DNA of 64,000 nucleotides. Source: an uncultured Acetatifactor sp. GTDB lineage: Bacteria > Bacillota > Clostridia > Lachnospirales > Lachnospiraceae. This document shows, piece by piece, positions 35,286 to 44,580 of the stretch. Position 1 is the stretch's first letter, and every line of letters starts with the position of its first letter. The stretch is from positions 3,800 to 67,799 of the forward strand of contig CAKRRU010000001.1 in the NCBI GenBank assembly GCA_934394515.1. The letters are read 5' to 3'. The notes under the pieces are model-generated. The model did no database searches. It had not been told where the DNA came from and saw only the letters and a program-made list of their open reading frames with translations. The position numbers and the translations under genes were made by a program.

Positions 35286-36989
35286 TTAACTTTCTTCACC
35301 TTCACCGCCTGCTTCCGCTGTATGCTGTGTTACACGGAACACAACAAACTCTGCCGGGCGGCTGGGTGCAATACCAATATTGCAGATCAGTCTTCCATTC
35401 ATAATATCATCCTTGGACATTGTAGAAGAACCTATCTCCACAAAATATCCCTCGGAAGGTGAAGCGCCTGCCAGCATACCGTTTCTCCACATGCTGTCAA
35501 GGAAGGATGCGATCGTCATCCGTACTCTCTGCCACAGAGCCGCATCATTGGGCTCGAATACAACCCAGCTGGTATTTGCCTTGATGCTCTCCTCCACATA
35601 GATGAAGAGACGTCTTACGTTGACGTAACGGAATGCGCTGTTGCTGCTTGCCGTTCTTGCTCCCCATACGCGGATTCCCTGTCCGGGAAGGGCTCGGATC
35701 AGGTTGACACCTTCGGGATTCAGAATATCCTGCTCTCCCTTCGTGTAATTAACCTTAAGACCGGTACAGAATACTGTCTCGTTGGCAGGTGCCTTATGTA
35801 CTCCTCTGTTGGTATCCGTTCTGGAGTAAACGCCCATCACCGCTCCGGAAGGCGGAATGTAATCCGACTTGGAAGAAGCACGGTCAAACACCTGAATCCA
35901 AGGATGGTACATTGCTGCGTAGGAAGAATCAATGATGTTTCTGTACTCGATCAGATCTGTGGTCTTGTACATCTCCTTCGGCATATCGAACACTGCAAAT
36001 CTGCTCTTGAGGTTCTCACAGTGCGCTACCAGAGCAACCACTACCTCAGGCATGGTAATTCCGGGAACTGCTATCATACTGACTACATTATTCTCTACGA
36101 AGGACTGGATACCGCTGCGCTTGCCGGGGCCGTTGTCCTGTCCGATAAAGGTTCCGGGATTCACCTTGGAGATAGTTCCGTCGGTACCGCCTTCCAGTGT
36201 GAAGAAGCCGTTCTGGACACCCTCACCGAGGATTGCTTCCACAGGATTGCCGATCTCTGTCATCGGCTCTACCGAAGCGCTGATCAGTTCGCTAAGTGCA
36301 AGTCTGGAACCGATATAGTTGCTGGAAGCCGTGTTCAGGCTCAGCTCGGTATAGTTCTCCACCTCGTCATTATAGCGGACACTCAGATCAAAGGTAACAA
36401 GATACAGCACTGTCTTCGGGATGATGGTATCATCCACAACATTTCCTTCGAATTTATTTTCAAAGGTAATGGTCTTATCGTAGATTGATGCAATGCGGTT
36501 GTACTCGCCGTTGCACTCCACAATGTCTCCCTCGCGGAAGCCCTCAACAGACTTTGCCACATAGCCCTCACCGGACTCAGCGATCAGCTGGAGCTTACGC
36601 TTTGCAACAGTTGTCATGGAAATCTGGATTCTGTTGCCCCACTTACCGGCATTTGCAGCTTCCACTGCAAGGATTCCCTTCTTGTTTGATGCAACAAGTG
36701 CATCCTCGGGAACGACACGGGAAACATAACATCTGGTTCCGCCATTTACGAAAAACTGCTCAACGCTGTTTGCGAGGTAACGGTACTCTCCGTGTGTGAA
36801 CTCGCTTAAAAAGCCTCCGAACTGCTTGATAAAGCTCTTGAAATTTGTTACTAAAGAAGGTGCTCCGACGGTAGGTCCTTTTTCAGCCAGACCGACAAAG
36901 CCTGCTGTGCTGGTTCCTACGCCTTCAATGCTTCGAGGTGAATTATCATACTCCTCTATATACACACCTGGTGAAAAATATTCTGCCAT
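35286..36989 (-). CDS. CIS contractile sheath protein, 567 aa
   Basis: ATG at 36989 (MAEYFSPGVYIEEYD) after AAAGGAG. The start is the universal sheath signature: SPGVYIEE, then STAGFVGLAEKGP and PSLVTNFKSFIKQFG. The conserved C-terminal domain has GQGIRVWGARTASS, YVNVRRLFIYVEESI and INVVFEPND-type text (here TSWVVFEPNDAALW), ending in IAPSRPAEFVVFRVTQ. Contraction drives the tube. A single sheath gene is present, whereas many eCIS have two or three. Confidence 0.95.
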   Translation of the reverse strand: MAEYFSPGVYIEEYDNSPRSIEGVGTSTAGFVGLAEKGPTVGAPSLVTNFKSFIKQFGGFLSEFTHGEYRYLANSVEQFFVNGGTRCYVSRVVPEDALVASNKKGILAVEAANAGKWGNRIQISMTTVAKRKLQLIAESGEGYVAKSVEGFREGDIVECNGEYNRIASIYDKTITFENKFEGNVVDDTIIPKTVLYLVTFDLSVRYNDEVENYTELSLNTASSNYIGSRLALSELISASVEPMTEIGNPVEAILGEGVQNGFFTLEGGTDGTISKVNPGTFIGQDNGPGKRSGIQSFVENNVVSMIAVPGITMPEVVVALVAHCENLKSRFAVFDMPKEMYKTTDLIEYRNIIDSSYAAMYHPWIQVFDRASSKSDYIPPSGAVMGVYSRTDTNRGVHKAPANETVFCTGLKVNYTKGEQDILNPEGVNLIRALPGQGIRVWGARTASSNSAFRYVNVRRLFIYVEESIKANTSWVVFEPNDAALWQRVRMTIASFLDSMWRNGMLAGASPSEGYFVEIGSSTMSKDDIMNGRLICNIGIAPSRPAEFVVFRVTQHTAEAGGEGEES

Positions 36990-37015
36990 GAATTTTCTCC
37001 TTTCCAACATTTAAA

Positions 37016-37399
37016 TTAAACAATTACTTTGCTCTGCCCCGGATTGGTGACTGCAATGCACCCTCCGTATACACAGGTTCCCTGACATTCATTCGTCAGC
37101 ACCGGACTCCCTCCTGCCTGGACAGTAACCTTTGCAGGCTTCCATGTTCCCGCAGGTACGAGCGTACACGGCTGCGGCGTGAGTACTCCCAACGCTGCTG
37201 TGGTTGCCGCCTGTACCGCCGGATTTGTCAACGTTGTACACAGCCCGAAGGGTGTGATACACTGCGTATTAAAATCCATGATGGTTGCCACCGGTTTTCC
37301 GTCGATCAAAACCTTTTTCTGGGTACCGGCTGAAATCATGCCCGGCAGAGTTCCGAATGTACACTGGGCAGTTCCTCCTGTTACTACTACCTGTCCCAT
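37016..37399 (-). CDS. PAAR-like spike tip (DUF4280), 127 aa
   Basis: Small Cys- and Gly-rich protein with QCTFGTLPGMISAG, IMDFNTQCITPFGLCTTLTNP, the C-terminal VTVQAGGSPVLTNECQGTCVYGGCIAVTNPGQ and a strong AGGAGGAG start site. This is the DUF4280 pattern, a PAAR-like tip that sharpens the spike and can carry effectors. Unusually it is placed next to the sheath gene instead of beside the spike genes. Confidence 0.88.
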   Translation of the reverse strand: MGQVVVTGGTAQCTFGTLPGMISAGTQKKVLIDGKPVATIMDFNTQCITPFGLCTTLTNPAVQAATTAALGVLTPQPCTLVPAGTWKPAKVTVQAGGSPVLTNECQGTCVYGGCIAVTNPGQSKVIV

Positions 37400-37409
37400 A
37401 TCTCCTCCT

Positions 37410-38147
37410 TTATTTTAGTTGTACTTCCGGCTGATGAAAATCCACCACCTGAAATTGCGGTTTTCCCGAAACAACATATCTGACAAGATATTTCAGATTT
37501 GTTCCGTCGTCTCTTACCCGCAGCAGGTAATTTCCCCGTGCATCCGTCCTGCCATGGACAATGCGGGTGATCGGTGCATTTTCCCGGAATTCCTCCTGGA
37601 GCGTTTCTCTTAGTTTCAGAGATACAGGACTTACGACCTTCTCCACGTCAAACGCTTCAAATGTCATACTGTCCGCATGGATCAGACCGTAGTGGGTCTC
37701 CTCCATGCCCGGTCCGTTTGCCTTGAAAAGATTCATGATGCGCTTTCTCGCATCGAAACTCTTTACTGAGCAATATGACCTTCCCAATCTGACAGCTTCT
37801 ATTGCCTCCAGCCCTGAAAGGTGTCCGGTCAGGGAGAGTACTGCCTCTCCTTTTGCTGTGTTCTCTGACGGTATCAGGAACACGTCCTTGATGGGCAGAA
37901 AATTGTCGAGTTCTTCATAACGGATTTCTGTATGTGCAGCTTCAAAATCGAAAACCTCTACATCAAGGTCACAATCTTCTCTTCCGGTATTCAGGAATAC
38001 ATAATTTCCGTTTCCTCTCTGAACCGGCTGCACCTTCTTGCCATTTCTCCGAAAATGAACATCTCTTTCCGTTACAATCATCCCCGTGGTCGTGTCGATC
38101 AGCCGTACCAGAAGATCCAGTGTATAACGGATTTCGTTCTTTTCCAC
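37410..38147 (-). CDS. CIS-locus beta-rich protein, 245 aa, family not recognised
   Basis: GTG start at 38147, six bases after AAGGAG, overlapping nothing but only 3 bp from the terminator gene. The first 75 residues and the last 45 look like two beta-sandwich units. The C-terminal GRTDARGNYLLRVRDDGTNLKYLVRYVV has the look of a carboxypeptidase-regulatory/transthyretin-like domain. The middle is mixed. No membrane segment. Probably a structural accessory, for instance a collar or sheath-end protein; this is inference from position between tail terminator and spike tip. Confidence 0.55.
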   Translation of the reverse strand: MEKNEIRYTLDLLVRLIDTTTGMIVTERDVHFRRNGKKVQPVQRGNGNYVFLNTGREDCDLDVEVFDFEAAHTEIRYEELDNFLPIKDVFLIPSENTAKGEAVLSLTGHLSGLEAIEAVRLGRSYCSVKSFDARKRIMNLFKANGPGMEETHYGLIHADSMTFEAFDVEKVVSPVSLKLRETLQEEFRENAPITRIVHGRTDARGNYLLRVRDDGTNLKYLVRYVVSGKPQFQVVDFHQPEVQLK

Positions 38148-38150
38148 CTG

Positions 38151-38747
38151 TTACTCCTTCCCCCTTTCCTCTGATGCAATATGCAGTCCAAAGCTCGCAT
38201 CCACGACACGAGGTGTGTCGATTACAAGCTCACTGGATAAGAATACGGGTGCCGCCTTATAGAACAGGCTGACCTGATAGGGTTTATTGATTGCCTGCCA
38301 CACCCTCACCTTTTCCTCCAGACTTATCTTCGCCTGAGACAGTACAATAGGAGGTTCCTGCGTGTCTATCCATGACTGCAGCTGATTTGGAAGAACAGAA
38401 CTGTTGTCGTTGACAATCTGTGCCACTCTTCCGATGATCTTTTGTATATCCGGAGCCTTTAGTCCCATCTGGGAGGATCCGTTGATAAAAACCATATAGT
38501 ATAATCCATATGGTTTAGGCGGCTTGGAAAGCTGTACCCTGCCTTTCTGAATAAAGGGAGGCTGTGAGACAAGTGCCTCCTCCTGTATATCATACAGATA
38601 CAGGCCGACGATATAGTCTACGTCTTGATCTGCCGGTGAAGAAATCTCTATATTGTTCGGTGACGGAATCGGCTCCGGACACATCTTCTGCCTGAGTGTT
38701 TTTACAATATAAGAACTGACATCCGCTATAATGGGATAATCTGCCAT
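38151..38747 (-). CDS. DUF4255 tail terminator (Afp16/Pvc16-like), 198 aa
   Basis: The start IIADVSSYIVKTLRQKMCPEP with SPNNIEISSPADQDVDYIVGLYLYDIQEEAL is the DUF4255 hallmark. Further on, LSKPPKPYGLYYMVFI and a LSQAKISLEEKVRVWQAINKPYQVSLFYKAAPV stretch fit the family. These proteins cap the membrane-distal end of the sheath and tube. The gene overlaps the secreted coiled-coil gene by 1 bp, which physically ties the structural and envelope sets. Confidence 0.9.
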   Translation of the reverse strand: MADYPIIADVSSYIVKTLRQKMCPEPIPSPNNIEISSPADQDVDYIVGLYLYDIQEEALVSQPPFIQKGRVQLSKPPKPYGLYYMVFINGSSQMGLKAPDIQKIIGRVAQIVNDNSSVLPNQLQSWIDTQEPPIVLSQAKISLEEKVRVWQAINKPYQVSLFYKAAPVFLSSELVIDTPRVVDASFGLHIASEERGKE

Positions 38748-41257
38748 TAATCCGTCCCCCCTTTCAGTTTTTCCAAAAGCTGCTCTACCGTGGCTTCCAT
38801 GCCCTCTGTAACGCAGACAGCATACTCCGTTCCCTCTATGTAGATCACACTACAGCCGAAATATTTGCTGCCAGCTTCCTCCGGAATATATGCCACATTG
38901 CCCTGTAGTACCGTCTCCGAAGACATCTGCTCTATGGTGCCGTCGGTAAGTCTTACCTCGCTGCTTCCCACACTGTAGCGGTAGGTTTTGCCACTGCCGG
39001 AAAGCACCGCATCTCTTCTGCTTGCACTGTATATGTATCTGAAATCTGTCACCCTGCCGATGGTCTGTGCGGAGATGTATTTCTCTGCTCCCGAACCGGA
39101 GTATCTGACAAACAAGTTCTTATTTCCATTCCTCATACAGTCCACAGCCAGAGTCCCCGCCAGCGTTGCCGCTTCCGAAGAGCCCTCGGCTCCAAACAGG
39201 CCAAGTGCTCCAAGCACCGCCGCCTGATCCTTGTCATTCATGTTATCAAAAGAATCCCCCAACGCACTTTCAAGCAGGGCAAGGAGTTCGTCTCCGGTCA
39301 GTCCGAAGCCGTCTGCCGCATTCCCGCTCTCCGTGCTGTTTCCACTTCCCTGTACCTGCTGCAATGCGGAGCTCAATGCATTCCTGACATCGTCCGAGGC
39401 ATCTGTGCCGATACTTGACATGAGATCTTTCAGAGCATCTTCCTCTCCCAGTGCTGCCAGTGCATCCACTGCCTCGACAATGCCGCTCATATCACCCTCT
39501 GCCAGCTTTTTCTTGGCATTATTCTGTATCTTGGCTGCGTTGACCGTCCTCGTCTTGTCTCCCAACTGGGTCATAGCCTTCGCCCGATCCACTGCGGAGC
39601 TGCTGTTCAGCTGGGCAGCCAGCCGCTGTTCCTCTGCTGCGATCTCCACATCAATAGCATCCAGCATGGCATCATATTTTTTGGCAAGTCCCAGATCGTT
39701 CTTGTCCAGTGCCGCATCTCTGAGTGTCTGTGTATTCTCCTTATCGCTCTCCAGCCCGGAAAGTGTGGAGCGCATACTGCTGTCACCGTCGATCACTCCC
39801 TGAGCAAGCTGCTGAAGTTCCAACAGACAGGCATCTACTCCCAACTGTGCATTTTCCGCATAGGCATCATCACTTATATTGCTATAGCAATTCCCGATTT
39901 CCTCTATCTTGCTAAACAGATAGTCCACCGCTTCCTGACTGCCCATACGCTCTGTCTTTGCCTCAAGCAGAAACTGGTATTCATTAGAGATCTTATCCTG
40001 CTCCGTCTTCTGGAGTTCCAGAAGTTTGTCACATGCTTCTTTGCTCTTTCCCTGGGATACCGCTGCATTGTATTCCTGTCCTGCACCGGAAGAGAATGCA
40101 CTCTTAAGCCTTTCTTCTGCCTTAGGGATCAGCTCCTGTTCCAGAAGTGTAAGTTCCTTGTCCTTATCCTTGATCATGGAATCTTTGATGCTGTACAGAT
40201 TTTTCAATTTCAGCAGTTCCTCTTCCAGATCGGTATTTCCGCCCGCCGCTTTCTCCAAAATGCTCATACACAGCGTATATTCTGTCTCTCCGAGAACCGT
40301 TCCGTCATTTGCAATTTGATTGCCGCTATGGGTGATATAGCTGGATTCACAACTCTCCATCGCCGTTCCCACCGCATCCGAGAGATCCGCACTCGCCACG
40401 AACTGTTCATCATTGTAATTTTCCTTATGGTAAGCAGAACCTCCCAGAAGTGACTGCAGCTGATTCAGTCTGCTGTCCTCCGCCTCCATCAGCTGATAGA
40501 AGACTTCTGCCCGGCGCTTTGCGTCAATCTTTCCCATCAGTGTATACAGGATCTCCGCCTGTTCACTCTTTTCCTGCTGTTGCAGCCCGTTGTAGACTCC
40601 TTGTAAGAGATTGATCTGCCTGTCGCATTCATCCGTCACAGTGTTTCTGAGATTCAGTCCGAAAAAATCCTTCAGCTGATCATAAATGTATCTGTCTGCT
40701 CCCTCTGTTTCCGAAGTGTAAGTGTTGTCATACCGGTTCCGCAATGCTTCCAGCTCCGGGAGCCGATACAGATCATAGGGGGAGGGCTGGTCAAAAATGC
40801 AGACCGACTCACTGTTCTTCGCACTGTGTGCGATACCGTCCGCCCCCACATAGAACGTCACCCAGAGATCGTCCAGTTCCGCAGTTTCCACAGGCTCTGC
40901 CGCATCCGTGATATCTGCCAGTCCTTCTGCGGAAGAAATGTCGAACCATTCACCGTTTGCCAGCTCCGATTTATAGTAAATGTTATACTGACCGGAATCT
41001 TCCGCACTCTCCTGTGCCTTTTCATACAATTCATCCGTCATGGCAGTCATATGGATCAGATAGGTTCCAATGAACAGGGTACCGTTTTCCACCGTATTTG
41101 TGAGTGAAAAAGTACTGTACTTTACTGCCGTTGATTCGTCCAGCACCGCATAGGCATTGATCTGGCTGTATTCCAGTCCACCCATAATACCTAACAGTGC
41201 TGCCAGAACTCCGGCAAATATTCTAAGCCTCTTCTTTTTCCCTTTCTTCATACTCAT
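38747..41257 (-). CDS. Secreted coiled-coil protein with C-terminal copper-amine-oxidase-like domain, 836 aa
   Basis: Lys/Arg-rich signal peptide with hydrophobic core (about 12-28) and a likely AYA cleavage site near 37. A mixed beta region (40-170) follows, then long helical coils (about 175-600). A Ser/Gly linker (about 640-680) leads to a C-terminal module (about 720-836) whose alternating strands (YRYSVGSSEVRLTDGT, then VAYIPEE and GTEYAVCVTEG) recall the copper amine oxidase N-terminal domain common on clostridial surface proteins. Exported and probably wall-associated. It lies directly before the tail terminator gene, so it is a candidate for holding or guiding the particle outside the membrane. 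Confidence 0.65.
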   Translation of the reverse strand: MSMKKGKKKRLRIFAGVLAALLGIMGGLEYSQINAYAVLDESTAVKYSTFSLTNTVENGTLFIGTYLIHMTAMTDELYEKAQESAEDSGQYNIYYKSELANGEWFDISSAEGLADITDAAEPVETAELDDLWVTFYVGADGIAHSAKNSESVCIFDQPSPYDLYRLPELEALRNRYDNTYTSETEGADRYIYDQLKDFFGLNLRNTVTDECDRQINLLQGVYNGLQQQEKSEQAEILYTLMGKIDAKRRAEVFYQLMEAEDSRLNQLQSLLGGSAYHKENYNDEQFVASADLSDAVGTAMESCESSYITHSGNQIANDGTVLGETEYTLCMSILEKAAGGNTDLEEELLKLKNLYSIKDSMIKDKDKELTLLEQELIPKAEERLKSAFSSGAGQEYNAAVSQGKSKEACDKLLELQKTEQDKISNEYQFLLEAKTERMGSQEAVDYLFSKIEEIGNCYSNISDDAYAENAQLGVDACLLELQQLAQGVIDGDSSMRSTLSGLESDKENTQTLRDAALDKNDLGLAKKYDAMLDAIDVEIAAEEQRLAAQLNSSSAVDRAKAMTQLGDKTRTVNAAKIQNNAKKKLAEGDMSGIVEAVDALAALGEEDALKDLMSSIGTDASDDVRNALSSALQQVQGSGNSTESGNAADGFGLTGDELLALLESALGDSFDNMNDKDQAAVLGALGLFGAEGSSEAATLAGTLAVDCMRNGNKNLFVRYSGSGAEKYISAQTIGRVTDFRYIYSASRRDAVLSGSGKTYRYSVGSSEVRLTDGTIEQMSSETVLQGNVAYIPEEAGSKYFGCSVIYIEGTEYAVCVTEGMEATVEQLLEKLKGGTD

Positions 41258-41280
41258 TCACCAAGCCTTTCTGCAGACTT

Positions 41281-43347
41281 TCAGCCTTCTGTGCTGTTTT
41301 CCATAAGCTTATTGCCCGCAGTCTCAAAGTGCCCTTCATATATCTTATTTTTTGATGCATCATAAAACTCAATTTTCAGATCGGCAATGTCATTCTCCAG
41401 AAGGCTCAAATACCGGAAGCTCTTCTCTGTACTATAGTAGCTGTCCCCTGTCAGATACACTCCATCAGAGGTGCTGATCCTATAATAAGTGATCTCTTTA
41501 TCCTGTCTTGGAGATAACTTCACTGTTGCGATCCCCGTAGCCGCATTGACCGTGAGCACATACTCTCCAAGCTCTCTGTCCCTGCTTCCGCCGACAGCCG
41601 CATACTGGCTGACGATCTGCAATTCGCCGCTCTGTTGGGACGGGTCGATCTCACAGTCATCGACAAACTCTGTATCGTTATAAAACCGGATAAAGGCCTT
41701 ATCAATACTCTCTGTCGTGAGCGCCAGATGACGAATGCTCTTATCGATCTCCGTCCGCTCTCCGATCTGTTTTCCGTCGCACCAGAGTTCAAAATGCGTG
41801 ACTTCCACGCCGAAATCATCCGGAATATAGACATTCAGCCGGAACTGCTCCTGCTCGACAATCGATTCCATATAATAATATGCACCATTTTCGTACTCTG
41901 TCTCCACATAGCTGTTGCCTTCGCCTCCTGCCTTGAGGTCTGCACCGGCGTTTGCAAGTAGTATGGACACACCTCCGCAGGTAAGGCGGTCAAAAGAATA
42001 CAGTGCCTTGGTGTAATCGGCTAATGCGGAGAACATCTCATTCTGCAGTTCCTCGTAGTCTTCCTTTTCCGTTGTGAATTCCTCGTTTGTCAGTTCACCC
42101 AGCTTATTCAGGCTCTCTGCGGCCGTCAGCGATTTTTCCGCTTTGTTCACCGCCTCCACTGCTGCGAGATAAGCATTACGCAGGGAGACGTAGTTTTCAA
42201 AGGTATCTGTCACTTCATCCGTCAGATCCTTCTGCGCATTCTCACGCTCAAGTCTTGCATCCTCGTATTCCAACGCAGCTTCATACAGGGCATATGGCTC
42301 ATCCTCCACATAACGGATGCCAGAAATCGCTCCCTTGAACCATTCCTTGGGAATTCTGATAAACAGGATTTTCTTCTTTCCCTGCCATGGTTCATCTATC
42401 TTCTGCAAAAAAACTTCATATGCACTCTTAAATGCTTTCTTGTTCACCTTTGACCCGGCATACACCTGATTCACATAGCCCGAAATATAGTTCATTTTGT
42501 TGCCGTACTGTCCGCTCATCAGATTATAATTGGTTCGGAGGCTGATCAGTGCAGTACTCTCAGACATACATACATCATAATAACTCTGGTCATGATCCAG
42601 CGTATATTGTATCAGATCCTGCAGCTGTATTCTTGAGATTTCCGCAGACACAAAAGGATTCTCAAAACTGTATCCCGTTGTCACGTCCATGCCGATTGCA
42701 TCCGACAGCTTTTTCTTAATCTGTTCATAAGAGCGTCTGTCCTCGGCTATCTTGTTCTGCAGGGAAGTAATATTGGTATTCAGTATATCAATATCGTTCT
42801 GGCTGGCTTCACCGAATTTCAGCTTCGCCTTATCCTTGACCAGCTGTTCTTCGAACACAGCCAGCCGGCTTTCGTTAAATCTTATGGACTCCTCCAGTAC
42901 CACAACATCCACGAAAAGTGTGCTGACCTTTTCATATTCCTCCAACACCACATCAGTCAGCTGATGCTCCAATGAGTCGATCTCACTCTGAATCTCTATC
43001 GGTTTGAACTGGAATTCATACGCCTCAGACAGATCCGGTTTCGTTGGGAACTTGAAAGATAACAAAGGCGACCACCGGAAGGTGGACATATTCTTCTGCT
43101 TCTCCCGGATGGACCGGTATGCCTGGCTGAGAGATGCCTGTTTTACCGAAAGCTGGCTCTCTACCTTCTCATAGGAATCGCTGTTAGCCACCGCAAGCTT
43201 TTTCGCCTCTGTAAGTGACAGAGTTTTCGCCTCTGCTGCCTTACAGTTCAGGGGAGCCATGCTCCAGCCCGCCGGGATAATCATACAGACTGCCAGAAGG
43301 AGCGTCAATGTTCTGTTTTTGATCCCTGTCAGTCTGTTTTTCTTCAT
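41281..43347 (-). CDS. Secreted TolC-like helical protein, 688 aa
   Basis: Signal peptide (about 12-37). Residues 40-440 have the TolC/outer membrane efflux pattern: LSLTEAKKLAVANSDSYEKV, long paired helices, KLKFGEASQNDIDILNTNITSLQNKI, and a second repeat with AAESLNKLGELTNEEFTTEKEDYEELQ. The C-terminal 220 residues form an added beta region with Tyr-rich strands. In Gram-negatives TolC proteins form envelope-crossing channels. In a monoderm such a protein cannot use an outer membrane, so it may form a helical barrel or coil through the cell wall. The start overlaps the MORN gene stop by 1 bp. Confidence 0.7.
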   Translation of the reverse strand: MKKNRLTGIKNRTLTLLLAVCMIIPAGWSMAPLNCKAAEAKTLSLTEAKKLAVANSDSYEKVESQLSVKQASLSQAYRSIREKQKNMSTFRWSPLLSFKFPTKPDLSEAYEFQFKPIEIQSEIDSLEHQLTDVVLEEYEKVSTLFVDVVVLEESIRFNESRLAVFEEQLVKDKAKLKFGEASQNDIDILNTNITSLQNKIAEDRRSYEQIKKKLSDAIGMDVTTGYSFENPFVSAEISRIQLQDLIQYTLDHDQSYYDVCMSESTALISLRTNYNLMSGQYGNKMNYISGYVNQVYAGSKVNKKAFKSAYEVFLQKIDEPWQGKKKILFIRIPKEWFKGAISGIRYVEDEPYALYEAALEYEDARLERENAQKDLTDEVTDTFENYVSLRNAYLAAVEAVNKAEKSLTAAESLNKLGELTNEEFTTEKEDYEELQNEMFSALADYTKALYSFDRLTCGGVSILLANAGADLKAGGEGNSYVETEYENGAYYYMESIVEQEQFRLNVYIPDDFGVEVTHFELWCDGKQIGERTEIDKSIRHLALTTESIDKAFIRFYNDTEFVDDCEIDPSQQSGELQIVSQYAAVGGSRDRELGEYVLTVNAATGIATVKLSPRQDKEITYYRISTSDGVYLTGDSYYSTEKSFRYLSLLENDIADLKIEFYDASKNKIYEGHFETAGNKLMENSTEG

Positions 43348-44567
43348 CAGGCTTCTCCTTCTGCCTCCGTAATACTGTAATAGGAAAATGTTCCCTGCTG
43401 ATCCTGTCCCACAAAGGTATAAATCAGACCGTTTTTCTCAAAGGAATAGAGAAATACTTCCTTCTCCCCGTCATAATCCGTCACACGATAATAATCGTCA
43501 TAAATGTGTTCCGTTACCACATCGGTCGACATGCCGCCGGACAACTGGCTGTAGCACACCGCCTCCGGCATCGTGATCAGCGATTTTCCATCATAATTCT
43601 CCGAACCGAAATAGCTTTTCAGTTCTTCTATGGTGCTGAACTTTTCCGTTCCCACAGGGAAGCTGTCCCGCAGCACATAGACGGTTCCAACCTTGATAGC
43701 ACCGTCCAATGCATTGGTATCCTGTGTCCCTGCATAGACTGCATCAATATCCTTCATGACAACCACAAAATTCTCGTCATCCTCGTACAGATCCCGCTTT
43801 CCGGTATAAGCCTTGGAGGCCTCTGCGGTAGTCTTTCCCAGGAAATCACTGTAGACGATCTGATCCTTCGTAAAATTTCCCTGAAAAATCACATTATTGC
43901 CTCCGTCATACAGAACGCCCTCTCCTTCCATCATTCCCTGCGAAAATTCGCCGTTATACCAGAGAGAGCCGTTGTCTCTATACAGTTTTCCCGTACCCTG
44001 ATACAAATTATTACTGAACTGGCCCTGATAGTGCATAACACCGTCGTCATAATACTGCGTGCCTGTGCCCTCATAGCAGTTCTTTTCAAACTGCCCCTGA
44101 TACACCATCACCCCGGTCCGGTTATAAAGCTGACCGTTTCCTGTTACATATCCTTTCTCCACATCTCCTTCGTAGGCGAGATAACCGCCTTCTCCGGTGA
44201 TCTGTATGCGTCCCTCCGCAAAACGCAGGAGTAGTGAATCATAGCTGTATTTCTTAATCTCCGTTCCACTGGTGCTGGTTCCTCTGATCAGATTTAAGTT
44301 TACCAGATAGATAAGACTCAGGGTCGTTATGACGACCGCTATCGCAAAGGCAAGACGTTTGCTGACCAGCCAGCCGAAGACCTCGTAATAATCCTTTTTG
44401 TCTCTCGGCCTGACATTGAAAATCCGCGAAAAGAACCCCCGGATGCGTGCCACGACCCTTGTTTTAATGAAGCTCCAACTGGTCCATAATTTGATTTTGG
44501 TGAATATCGGTGTGATCTTCGCCGTCAGCGATGCCCATAAAACCTGAAAAATGTTATTGCTTTTCAT
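43347..44567 (-). CDS. Membrane-anchored MORN-repeat protein, 406 aa
   Basis: Cytoplasmic basic N-terminus (1-70), one membrane segment (about 73-95), then at least five MORN-type repeats (about 125-245: the Y-x-G-x-(x)-x-G-x-G-x-L/Y unit, as in YQGQFEKNCYEGTGTQYY and YNGEFSQGMMEGEGVLY), and a mixed C-terminal domain. Topology places the repeats outside the membrane. MORN units are beta-hairpin modules used as elongated scaffolds. Transcribed between the pseudo-cyclase sensor and the TolC-like gene, it fits an envelope scaffold. Confidence 0.8.
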   Translation of the reverse strand: MKSNNIFQVLWASLTAKITPIFTKIKLWTSWSFIKTRVVARIRGFFSRIFNVRPRDKKDYYEVFGWLVSKRLAFAIAVVITTLSLIYLVNLNLIRGTSTSGTEIKKYSYDSLLLRFAEGRIQITGEGGYLAYEGDVEKGYVTGNGQLYNRTGVMVYQGQFEKNCYEGTGTQYYDDGVMHYQGQFSNNLYQGTGKLYRDNGSLWYNGEFSQGMMEGEGVLYDGGNNVIFQGNFTKDQIVYSDFLGKTTAEASKAYTGKRDLYEDDENFVVVMKDIDAVYAGTQDTNALDGAIKVGTVYVLRDSFPVGTEKFSTIEELKSYFGSENYDGKSLITMPEAVCYSQLSGGMSTDVVTEHIYDDYYRVTDYDGEKEVFLYSFEKNGLIYTFVGQDQQGTFSYYSITEAEGEA

Positions 44568-44580
44568 AAAGCTTCATCCT